NCBI GenBank assembly: GCA_028876585.1
Contig: JAGWRL010000280.1
Coordinates: 1-8,968 of the forward strand
DNA length: 8,968 bases
Direction: 5' to 3'
DNA from: Pseudomonadota bacterium
Lineage (GTDB): Bacteria > Pseudomonadota > Alphaproteobacteria > Rhizobiales > Beijerinckiaceae
The position numbers and the translations under genes were made by a program. This document shows, piece after piece, positions 1-4,976 of this stretch (positions are counted from its first letter, which is position 1; the number at the start of each line of letters is the position of its first letter). The notes beneath the pieces were generated by a model, which ran no database searches, was not told the DNA's origin, and was given only the letters and a program-made list of their open reading frames with translations.

Positions 1-137
1 CGCTTTTGTGACCGGACATTCTAGCAAGAATGCAAGCGGCGGTACAGCCAGTCTGAAAATCGTGACGAGGATCGCCGCGACTCGCACTCAAGACCAAAGT
101 GCTTTAGAGAAAGAACAAGGCTCACCCTCATCACAAC

Positions 138-176
138 AAAAAAAACGGCCAGCAGCATTCTGCTGCCGGCCGTTTT
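138..176 (-). terminator. Rho-independent terminator of the small Gly/His-rich peptide gene
   Basis: A 16-base stem (142-157 with 161-176) closes on a three-base loop. On the minus strand it is followed at once by eight U residues (145 to 138). One stem position is a G-U wobble in minus-strand RNA but an A-C mismatch in plus-strand RNA, so the element is best formed by minus-strand transcripts. It lies 25 bases past the stop codon at 202. The plus-strand copy ends in only four U residues, so weak bidirectional action is possible. Confidence 0.9.
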
Positions 177-201
177 GATTTGCTCTTAAGCGCTGAGCCG
201 A

Positions 202-396
202 TTACCGGTGACCGCCGCCGTGCCCACCGCCCCCGCCGTGGAAGCCGCCGCCGCCGCCATGGAAACCGCCGCCGCCACCGTGGAAGCCGCCGCCGCCGCC
301 GCCCATGTGCGGCCCGGCGACAGCGGGCGCGCTAAGCGTCGCCAAGCCCAAAGTGAGGGCGGACAGTGAGGCGATCAAAGTTCCCTTCACTGACAT
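202..396 (-). CDS. Small secreted glycine/histidine-rich repeat peptide (64 aa)
   Basis: I do not recognise a named family. The N-terminus reads as a Sec signal peptide: Lys4, a hydrophobic stretch at about 5-22, and an Ala-Val-Ala cleavage site at 25-27. The predicted mature peptide has about 37 residues and is almost only Gly and His with a few Phe. Residues 33-53 are three exact copies of GGGGGFH, coded by 21-base units at 238-300, followed by a degenerate tail ending GGGHR. The mature part has six His and no Cys or acidic residues. That composition would suit loose binding of soft or borderline metals (Ni, Cu, Zn) or an envelope-structural role; both are inference. The ATG is preceded by CGGAG seven bases upstream, and a strong terminator follows the stop, so this looks like a real single-gene transcription unit. 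Low-complexity GC-rich DNA can mimic coding sequence, but the signal peptide plus flanking signals argue against that here. Confidence 0.75.
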   Translation of the reverse strand: MSVKGTLIASLSALTLGLATLSAPAVAGPHMGGGGGGFHGGGGGFHGGGGGFHGGGGGHGGGHR

Positions 397-425
397 GATC
401 TTACTCCGTAACTCCGGTGGGATCC

Positions 426-452
426 GCGCTCCGGCGATTTTGCCGGCCGCGC
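426..452 (-). repeat. Hairpin in the leader of the Gly/His-rich peptide gene
   Basis: An inverted repeat pairs CCGGC (431-435) with GCCGG (442-446) around a six-base GATTTT loop. It extends across a small internal loop through GCGC (426-429) and GCGC (449-452). It ends about 30 bases before the start codon at 396. There is no U-tract, so it is not a terminator. It could be a leader-RNA structure or simply a product of high GC. Confidence 0.35.
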
Positions 453-513
453 TCCCTTCACAGTGTCAACGTTGAGCCGGCAAACGGGTTCCTCCCGCGT
501 CGGAATCCTGGCG

Positions 514-537
514 AATTTTCGACTTAAGAAAATTTTA
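514..537 (-). promoter_or_regulatory. AT-rich dyad with a -10-like box, possible promoter of the small peptide gene
   Basis: In an otherwise GC-rich region, AATTTTC (514-520) and GAAAATT (528-534) form a seven-base dyad. It overlaps a -10-like TAAAAT on the minus strand (537 to 532). No good -35 box lies 16-18 bases upstream. A consensus-like TTGACA occurs nearer the gene (469 to 464) but has no matching -10. The promoter must lie between 397 and 581 if the gene is expressed alone; the exact site is uncertain. Confidence 0.25.
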
Positions 538-581
538 CCCTTTTGTGCAGGTGATATATGAATGATTGTTCACTTTGACCC

Positions 582-1355
582 TCAAGGGGTGGCGAAACGC
601 GCGCCATCCATGCCGATCGTGATCCCGGTGACATAGCCGGCGCGGTCCGAGCACAGGAAAACCACGACGTCGGCGATCTCCTGCGGGCTCGCCAGACGGC
701 CGAGCGGGATGGCGGCCGCCTCGCGCCGGCGCGCCTCGGCGAGATCGACGCCCATCTGCTTGGCGCTCGCCGCCAGCCCCTCCGCCAGCCGTTCGGTCTC
801 GGTCAGCCCCGGATTGACGCCGACGACGCGCAGGCCGCGCGCGGCGTAGGCGTTGGCGAGCCCCGTGGTGGCGAGCATCAAGGCGGCGTTGGCGGCGCCG
901 CCGGCCAGATGCGTCGGCGAGGCGACCTTGCCGCCCATGCCGATGACATTGACGATGACGCCGCGCCCGCGCGCCGCCATCCGCTTCGACAGCGGATCGA
1001 ACGCGTTGACATAAGTGAAGAATTTCGCGTCCATCGCCGCGCGCCAGTCCGCCGGCGCAAGCTCGTCGGCGCCCTTGCGCCGCGCCGCGCCGGCCGAATT
1101 CACCAGAATGTCGATCGCGCCTAGCCGCCGCTCGACCTCGTCGATGGCGTTGAGCGCCGCGTCGGCGTCGACGAAATCGGCGGCGACGCCGATCGCGCCG
1201 GGGACTTGCGCCACGGCGGCGGCGATGTTGGCGGGCGCGCGCGACGCCACCGCGACGCGGACGCCCTCGGCGGCGAGCGCTCGCGCGCAGGCGAGCCCGA
1301 TGCCCTTCGTGCCGCCCGTCACCAGCGCGACGCGCCCTTGCAATCCGAGGTCCAT
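582..1355 (-). CDS. SDR-family oxidoreductase with an atypical catalytic site (257 aa)
   Basis: This is a short-chain dehydrogenase/reductase by fold and length. The dinucleotide-binding motif TGGTKGIG is at 13-20, Ser38-Arg39 after strand 2 suggests NADP(H), Asp60 is present, NSAG is at 86-89, and NPG lies late in the domain. The classical catalytic tetrad is absent. Aligning by spacing, Asn111 is Lys, Ser139 is Gly, Tyr152 is Gly and Lys156 is Asn. A normal carbonyl-reductase mechanism is therefore unlikely. It may use other residues, bind a ligand without turnover, or work with a partner. Automated pipelines may well call it a 3-oxoacyl-ACP reductase, which the missing residues do not support. 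The ATG overlaps the stop of the upstream dehydrogenase by one base (TGATG), with AGGA upstream, so translation is probably coupled. It is the last gene of a three-gene operon with an AroE-like and a DUF1932-type dehydrogenase. Family membership is certain; function is not. Confidence 0.9.
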   Translation of the reverse strand: MDLGLQGRVALVTGGTKGIGLACARALAAEGVRVAVASRAPANIAAAVAQVPGAIGVAADFVDADAALNAIDEVERRLGAIDILVNSAGAARRKGADELAPADWRAAMDAKFFTYVNAFDPLSKRMAARGRGVIVNVIGMGGKVASPTHLAGGAANAALMLATTGLANAYAARGLRVVGVNPGLTETERLAEGLAASAKQMGVDLAEARRREAAAIPLGRLASPQEIADVVVFLCSDRAGYVTGITIGMDGARFATP

Positions 1356-2170
1356 CAGCTGTTCCTGACTTCGGCGGCGTAAGTTTCATGCCGGTCGGCG
1401 ATCGCCTGCGCCAACGCGCCGGAGACGCCGAGTTCCTCGAACATGCGCGCCGCCTCGCGCATCTCCGCCGCGCGGCGCACGCCGTGGCGCGCCACCCGCT
1501 TGGGCATGCTGCGCACCAGTTCCTCCCATTCCATGCCGGGATAGGAGGCCGCGAGGCTTTTCAGCACGCCGGCGAGCACGCCGGCGCGGTCGGCGGCCTG
1601 CCCCAGATCGACCATGATCGCTTCCAGCCCCTTGATCACCAGCGAGCGGCATAATTTGGTGGCGGAGGCGACGCCGATCTCATGCCCGACGGTCTCGATC
1701 CGCATGCCGAGCGGGTTCAGCCGTCCGGCGACGTCCTCGCAGCGCGCGCCCCCGGCCAGAATCGGCGAGGCGAGGCCGAGGCCGGCGACCGGAGACATGA
1801 CCGCGAATTCGACGAAATCGCGCCCCCCCAGCGCCTCGGCGACCAATCGCTTGGTGTGCGGCGAGACCGAGTTGAGGTCGACATAGACCTGGCCCTCGCG
1901 CAAATGCCCGGCCGCCGCGCGGGCGGCGTCGACGGCCTGATCGGCGGTGACGGCGGAAATCACGATCTCGGCCCCGGCGATCGCCGTCGCCGGGCTGCCG
2001 GCGAGTTGCACCTTGTCCTCGGCGGCGGTTTTGGCGAGCGGTTCGCGTTGCAGCGGATCGTCGCATTTGACGTCATAGACGGCGACCGTCGCGCCGCCGC
2101 CGGCGACCCATTCGCGGGCGAACAACTGGCCGACTTCGCCGTAACCGATCAGACCGAGCGCAAGCGTCAT
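1355..2170 (-). CDS. NAD(P)-dependent 3-hydroxyacid / 6-phosphogluconate dehydrogenase-like protein with DUF1932-type C-domain (271 aa)
   Basis: The N-terminal Rossmann domain opens with GYGEVG (9-14). Asp33 at the end of strand 2 favours NAD over NADP. DLNSVSP (98-104) and the segment around Met125-Ser126-Pro127 match the substrate-side motifs of the beta-hydroxyacid dehydrogenase superfamily. Lys172, in GVASATK, occupies the place of the catalytic lysine. The helical C-terminal half resembles the DUF1932 domain found in proteins annotated as phosphogluconate dehydrogenase or simply as NAD(P)-dependent oxidoreductase. It is much shorter than true 6-phosphogluconate dehydrogenase (about 470 residues). 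The substrate is probably a small 2- or 3-hydroxyacid, but its identity is not visible. The start at 2170 is set by AGGAGG five bases upstream; a longer reading frame would run back into the aroE-like gene. It sits 11 bases after that gene and overlaps the SDR start by one base. Confidence 0.88.
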   Translation of the reverse strand: MTLALGLIGYGEVGQLFAREWVAGGGATVAVYDVKCDDPLQREPLAKTAAEDKVQLAGSPATAIAGAEIVISAVTADQAVDAARAAAGHLREGQVYVDLNSVSPHTKRLVAEALGGRDFVEFAVMSPVAGLGLASPILAGGARCEDVAGRLNPLGMRIETVGHEIGVASATKLCRSLVIKGLEAIMVDLGQAADRAGVLAGVLKSLAASYPGMEWEELVRSMPKRVARHGVRRAAEMREAARMFEELGVSGALAQAIADRHETYAAEVRNS

Positions 2171-2175
2171 AGGGG

Positions 2176-2181
2176 CCTCCT
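2176..2181 (-). promoter_or_regulatory. Shine-Dalgarno site AGGAGG fixing the start of the DUF1932-type dehydrogenase
   Basis: A perfect AGGAGG lies five bases before the ATG at 2170 and fills the 11-base gap after the stop of the aroE-like gene (2182-2184). It excludes a longer N-terminal reading of the downstream gene. Confidence 0.85.
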
Positions 2182-3006
2182 TCAGATGAGCGGAACCGTC
2201 AATTCGGCGATCGCCGCGGCGGTTTCCGGCCGCACGCCGCGCCACCAGCGGAACGCCTCGGCCGCCTGCTCGACCAGCATGCCGACGCCGTCGGCGAGGC
2301 GCGCGACCCCGGCCGCGCGCGCCTGCGCCAGAAACGGCGTCAACCCCTTGCCGTAAACCAGCTCATAGGCGAGCGCGCGCGGGCCGAAACTCTCCGAGGG
2401 CATCGGCGGACGCTCGCCGCTCCAGCTCGCCGAGGTCGAGTTCAGCACGATGTCGTAAGGCGGCAGTTCGCTCAGGTCCGCGTAAGGCGCCGCCTCGACC
2501 GGCCCCAGCGCGGCGAAAGCGGCGACCAGCGCGGCGGATTTGGCGGCGTCGCGATTGGCGATGGTCAGCATCGCCGGCCCCAGCCCGAGGATCGCCGGGG
2601 CGGCGCCGCGCGCGGCCCCGCCCGCGCCCAGCAGCAGCACCCGGCGTCCCGCCACCGGCGCGCCGAGATTGACCTCGATGTCGCGCACCAGGCCGACGCC
2701 GTCGAAATTCTCGCCCAAAATCCGGCCGTCCTCGAATTTCAACGCATTGACCGCGCCGGCGGCGCGGGCGCGCTCGGAAAGCGAATGGGCGGCGGCGTAG
2801 GCGTCGAGCTTGAACGGCGCCGTCACATTCGCGCCGCGCCCGCCCGACTGGACGAAGGCGCGCAGCGCCTCGGCGAAGCCGCCGAGCGGCGCCTCGATGG
2901 CGCCGTAGCGCATGTCCTGCTGGCAGGCGCGCGCGAAAGCGGCGTGGATCTGCGGCGATTTGGAATGGCCGATCGGATTGCCGAATACGGCGTAGGCGTC
3001 CGTCAC
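2182..3006 (-). CDS. aroE: AroE-family shikimate/quinate-type dehydrogenase, divergent (274 aa)
   Basis: This belongs to the family that reduces 3-dehydroshikimate to shikimate (or oxidises shikimate/quinate). Seen: GNPIGHSKSP (9-18) with Ser15 and Ser17 for the substrate carboxylate, NVTAPFK with catalytic Lys66, Asn87, catalytic Asp102, GAGGAARG (127-134) for the nucleotide, Tyr218 in the VYGKGLTP segment, and Gln247 in GMLVEQ. Two departures stand out. The near-universal NTD before the catalytic Asp is NFD (Phe101), placing an aromatic ring at the substrate pocket. The NADP-phosphate motif NRTxxR/K reads NRDAAK (151-156). Length is normal. The GTG start has GGGGAG upstream. It heads an operon with two other dehydrogenases. 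In many alphaproteobacteria the housekeeping aroE sits with coaE and dnaQ, so this may be a second, specialised paralogue. Overall wording, such as the YGKGLTPFL stretch, recalls beta/gammaproteobacterial AroE. The family call is firm; the symbol covers the family, not the proven reaction. Confidence 0.88.
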   Translation of the reverse strand: MTDAYAVFGNPIGHSKSPQIHAAFARACQQDMRYGAIEAPLGGFAEALRAFVQSGGRGANVTAPFKLDAYAAAHSLSERARAAGAVNALKFEDGRILGENFDGVGLVRDIEVNLGAPVAGRRVLLLGAGGAARGAAPAILGLGPAMLTIANRDAAKSAALVAAFAALGPVEAAPYADLSELPPYDIVLNSTSASWSGERPPMPSESFGPRALAYELVYGKGLTPFLAQARAAGVARLADGVGMLVEQAAEAFRWWRGVRPETAAAIAELTVPLI

Positions 3007-3029
3007 GATAGTCTCCCCTTGGCCGCCGC

Positions 3030-3058
3030 CTCATGCGACGGTTCGGCGCGGGGATCAA
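3030..3058 (-). promoter_or_regulatory. Weak candidate promoter for the aroE-like operon
   Basis: The minus strand carries TTGATC (3058 to 3053) and CATGAG (3035 to 3030) separated by 17 bases. Each is a partial match to sigma-70 boxes. Because a terminator ends the preceding gene at 3074-3099, the operon should have its own promoter within roughly 3007-3073. This is the best pair I find, and it is weak. Confidence 0.25.
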
Positions 3059-3073
3059 CCGGGCGAGGCCAAC

Positions 3074-3099
3074 AAAAAGCCGGGCGCTCGGCCCGGCTT
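3074..3099 (-). terminator. Rho-independent terminator of the 76-codon gene
   Basis: A perfect nine-base stem (3077-3085 with 3091-3099, core GCCGGGC) closes on a five-base loop. On the minus strand it is followed by a U-run (3078 to 3074) continuing as UUUUUGUUGG. It starts about 23 bases past the stop at 3122 and separates this gene from the aroE-like operon. Confidence 0.85.
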
Positions 3100-3121
3100 G
3101 TTCTCGTGCGCGCCGATCGCG

Positions 3122-3352
3122 TCAGTGCAGGTAGGTGCGGCGACGCTCGCCGTCCTCGGCGAAGATGACGCGGCTGGTCGGCTGCATCCAGGTTGCGGCT
3201 TCGAGGGTCACACGCAGGCATTCGCCCAAATGCGCCCGCGCCACCCGCGCCGCAGCCTCTTCGTCGTCCGCCTGGATCACCTCGCTGCGGCATGGGGGAC
3301 CGCTCTGGCCCGAGCGGTCGTAGTAGAAAGCGTGCCAAATCTGATGGCTCAC
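3122..3352 (-). CDS. Small protein of unknown function (76 aa, GTG start)
   Basis: I do not recognise a family. The protein is soluble-looking, with no signal peptide or membrane segment. An aromatic N-terminal stretch (WHAFYY) is followed by an acidic, alanine-rich helix-like segment (about 26-40), a strand-like centre, and a charged end (EDGERRRTYLH). The pattern of strand, helix, strands suggests a small alpha/beta fold. One Cys lies near residue 21 and one near 45. An in-frame ATG five codons upstream (3367) has no ribosome site. The GTG at 3352 has GGGAGG five bases upstream, so I prefer GTG. A candidate promoter lies about 65 bases upstream and a clear terminator follows, so it is probably a single-gene unit. 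Codon use resembles its neighbours. That it is a real gene is well supported by these flanking signals; its role is unknown. Confidence 0.8.
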   Translation of the reverse strand: MSHQIWHAFYYDRSGQSGPPCRSEVIQADDEEAAARVARAHLGECLRVTLEAATWMQPTSRVIFAEDGERRRTYLH

Positions 3353-3357
3353 GGATG

Positions 3358-3363
3358 CCTCCC
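3358..3363 (-). promoter_or_regulatory. Shine-Dalgarno site GGGAGG deciding a GTG start
   Basis: GGGAGG lies five bases before the GTG at 3352 and inside the first codons of the alternative ATG reading (3367). The ATG itself has no purine-rich site upstream, so GTG is the likely start of the 76-codon gene. Confidence 0.75.
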
Positions 3364-3415
3364 GCATCTTAGGTGAACGCCGTATCGCGCGACGCTACAC
3401 TCAACTTTGTTGCGA

Positions 3416-3444
3416 TATTAACACACTGGTAACGAATCAGGCAA
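3416..3444 (-). promoter_or_regulatory. Candidate sigma-70-type promoter of the 76-codon gene
   Basis: The minus strand has TTGCCT (3444 to 3439), a 17-base spacer, and TTAATA (3421 to 3416), in an unusually AT-rich patch. A short dyad, CAAC-TTT-GTTG (3402-3412), sits just downstream, where an operator or early transcript hairpin could lie. Transcription would begin near 3409, giving a leader of about 57 bases before the GTG at 3352. Confidence 0.45.
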
Positions 3445-3491
3445 ACGGAATGTTAAGAAATATAAAAATTTTCGTGAGCCGCGCTCGACTT

Positions 3492-4301
3492 CTACGAAGC
3501 TTTCCAGGCCAATAGAATCTGGGTCAAAGTCACAAGCAACTCCAGTACGATGAGAATCACGACGGTCGCTTCGAGGCGGATCGCGCGGTTGGCGTCGATG
3601 ATGTCGGTCAGGGCGTGGGCGGTTTCGGCGATTGCTTCGAGCTTGCGTTTGAGCGTGCCGGCCCGCTCCTTCAGCTCGTATTCGTCCTCCAGCCGCGCGT
3701 AGAGCCGCTCCAGATCCGGCCGCTCCCACAGCACGTCGGGCTTTTCCTCGACCGCGACGCGGTTGGAGACGCTGTGCTGCGCCAGCAGCGCCTTGCCGAT
3801 CAGCCGCAACATCGCGCGGCGGCTGAACGGCGCGCGGCCGCGCTCGGCCAATTCGCGCGCGAACGGCTCGATCACGTCGAACACGCTGTTCACCTCGCGC
3901 TCGTCGCGCGCCAGCGCCACCGACTTGGAAAGCGCGTCGGCGACGACGAGGAAACGCTCCGGCGACAGGTTCTTGACGTGGATCGGACCGCCGGCCTCGA
4001 CCGGCTCGTCGGCGGCGGCGGAAATCACCAAAGTCGCGGTCTCGTCGTCAGCGCGGCCGCGCGCGCCCGTGACGCGCGCGCGCAATTGCGCCAGCAGATC
4101 CTCTTCCTCGACCGGCGACAGGCCGACCGTCACCGCGACGCCGAAGCGGAACAGCGCCACCATGCCGGCGCCGGCGCGGAAGGCGAGCGGCGCCTGCGAC
4201 AGCGTGTCGGGGCGCTCCAGCCCGGCGGTGTCGATCCGGTCGCCGACCAGCAGCGCGCGCGCCGTCACGCGGACCGGTTGCGCGCTCGAAGTCTCGTCCA
4301 T
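3492..4301 (-). CDS. RMD1/YagE-like DUF155 family protein with C-terminal membrane anchor (269 aa)
   Basis: The protein matches the DUF155 (RMD1) family by order of features. A beta-rich N-terminal half includes FRFGVAV (about 52-58), and an Ala/Ser-rich segment around VVADALSKSVAL is followed by a conserved acidic residue. A charged helical, probably coiled-coil, stretch (about 190-235) includes LKRKLEAIAET, and one membrane helix lies at about 245-266, three residues from the end. Eukaryotic relatives (yeast Rmd1, Sif2/Sif3 and mitochondrial Mrx10; human RMND1) are membrane-associated, and RMND1 is needed for mitochondrial translation; the bacterial role is not established. The topology suggests a cytoplasmic body tethered to the inner membrane by its tail. 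It lies 12 bases after the carbonic anhydrase stop with a weak ribosome site (GGGCGG), so it is probably co-expressed and possibly coupled. No strong terminator follows: the dyad at 3489-3499 is short. Length is typical of bacterial members. Confidence 0.8.
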   Translation of the reverse strand: MDETSSAQPVRVTARALLVGDRIDTAGLERPDTLSQAPLAFRAGAGMVALFRFGVAVTVGLSPVEEEDLLAQLRARVTGARGRADDETATLVISAAADEPVEAGGPIHVKNLSPERFLVVADALSKSVALARDEREVNSVFDVIEPFARELAERGRAPFSRRAMLRLIGKALLAQHSVSNRVAVEEKPDVLWERPDLERLYARLEDEYELKERAGTLKRKLEAIAETAHALTDIIDANRAIRLEATVVILIVLELLVTLTQILLAWKAS

Positions 4302-4313
4302 GTCCGCCCGCTT

Positions 4314-4913
4314 CTATTCGACCGGCTCGACCCCGTCCGCCGTCACCCGGGTCAGCACGCCGGTGTGAATATTGAAAATAAAACCCTGAAGCGACAGCCG
4401 TCCCGCCGCGACCGCCTCGGCGATCCAGGGAAAGGTCATCAGATTGGCGAGCGACACGCGCACCAGGCCCGCCTCGATCGCGTCGAGGCTCGGCGACGGC
4501 CCGCTCGCCTCCAGCGCCGGCTTGCCGATCTCGACCCAGGAGGCGACGAAATCGCGCGCCTGCGGCGGCGCGCCATAGAGCAGCGCGCGCGCGCCGCCGC
4601 ATTGCGCATGGCCCATCACCACCAGCCGCGAAACCTTGAGCACCCGCACGCCGAACTCGATGGCGGCGCTGGAGCCGTGGTAGCCGGGGCTGTCGGGCTG
4701 ATAGGGCGGCGCGATGGCGGCGACGTTGCGCAGCACGAACAATTCGCCCGGCGTCGCGCCGAAGATCGTCTGCGGATCGACGCGCGAATCCGAGCAGGCG
4801 AGGACCATCGTCTCCGGGCTTTGGCCCCAATGGGCCAATTCCTCGTAGCGCGCGCGCTCGGCCGGCCAGGTCTCGGCCCTGAACTTCCGGTATCCCTCGA
4901 TCAGATCGTCCAT
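4314..4913 (-). CDS. Beta-class carbonic anhydrase (199 aa)
   Basis: The enzyme interconverts CO2 and bicarbonate, normally in the cytoplasm. The zinc ligands are visible as Cys40 (in ACSDSRVDP), His102 and Cys105 (in GHAQCGG). The Asp42/Arg44 catalytic dyad is intact. PGELFVLRNVA (55-65), the glycine-rich AAIEFGV stretch (83-89), and the C-terminal segment through FNIHTG are all typical. No signal peptide is seen. The start is placed at the ATG at 4913, which has GGAGG six bases upstream and matches the family N-terminus. A longer reading from 4967 would add 18 mostly basic residues with no homologous look. It follows the DUF502 gene by 63 bases and precedes the RMD1-like gene by 12. Its place in a glmS-led unit may reflect a general need for bicarbonate in biosynthetic carboxylations. 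It could be called can or cynT by pipelines; there is no cyanase nearby, so cynT would be misleading. Confidence 0.95.
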   Translation of the reverse strand: MDDLIEGYRKFRAETWPAERARYEELAHWGQSPETMVLACSDSRVDPQTIFGATPGELFVLRNVAAIAPPYQPDSPGYHGSSAAIEFGVRVLKVSRLVVMGHAQCGGARALLYGAPPQARDFVASWVEIGKPALEASGPSPSLDAIEAGLVRVSLANLMTFPWIAEAVAAGRLSLQGFIFNIHTGVLTRVTADGVEPVE

Positions 4914-4919
4914 CGCACA

Positions 4920-4924
4920 CCTCC
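4920..4924 (-). promoter_or_regulatory. Shine-Dalgarno site GGAGG fixing the carbonic anhydrase start
   Basis: GGAGG lies six bases before the ATG at 4913. This supports the shorter 199-residue product over a reading from 4967, which would begin with an unlikely Arg-rich extension. Confidence 0.75.
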
Positions 4925-4976
4925 GCCTTCGCCGCCCTTGGCTAGCCCGGCCCATTGTGCAACGCAATATGGCGGA

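Noticed and set aside
17..32. Inverted repeat CATTCT-AGCA-AGAATG near the left edge
   Set aside because: A six-base stem with no U-run and no visible neighbouring gene; too short to assign a role. Bases 1-137 otherwise show nothing I can support.
182..192. An 11-base match to the reverse complement of 7768-7778
   Set aside because: Matches of this length are expected by chance many times between all pairs of positions in a window of this size.
464..469. Consensus TTGACA -35 box before the small peptide gene
   Set aside because: At 16-18 bases downstream there is only GC-rich sequence with no -10 resemblance, so I do not call it a promoter.
576..590. ACCC-CTTGA-GGGT dyad at the SDR stop as a terminator
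   Set aside because: The stem is only four bases and no U-run follows. The end of the dehydrogenase operon transcript remains undefined.
535..1389. A 284-codon minus-strand frame overlapping the SDR gene
   Set aside because: It is an Arg-rich shadow in another frame of a gene with clear family motifs, and has no motif of its own.
2171..2245. N-terminal extension of the DUF1932-type dehydrogenase to 2245
   Set aside because: It would overlap the end of the aroE-like gene, and the added residues precede the family N-terminus. AGGAGG at 2176-2181 supports the ATG at 2170.
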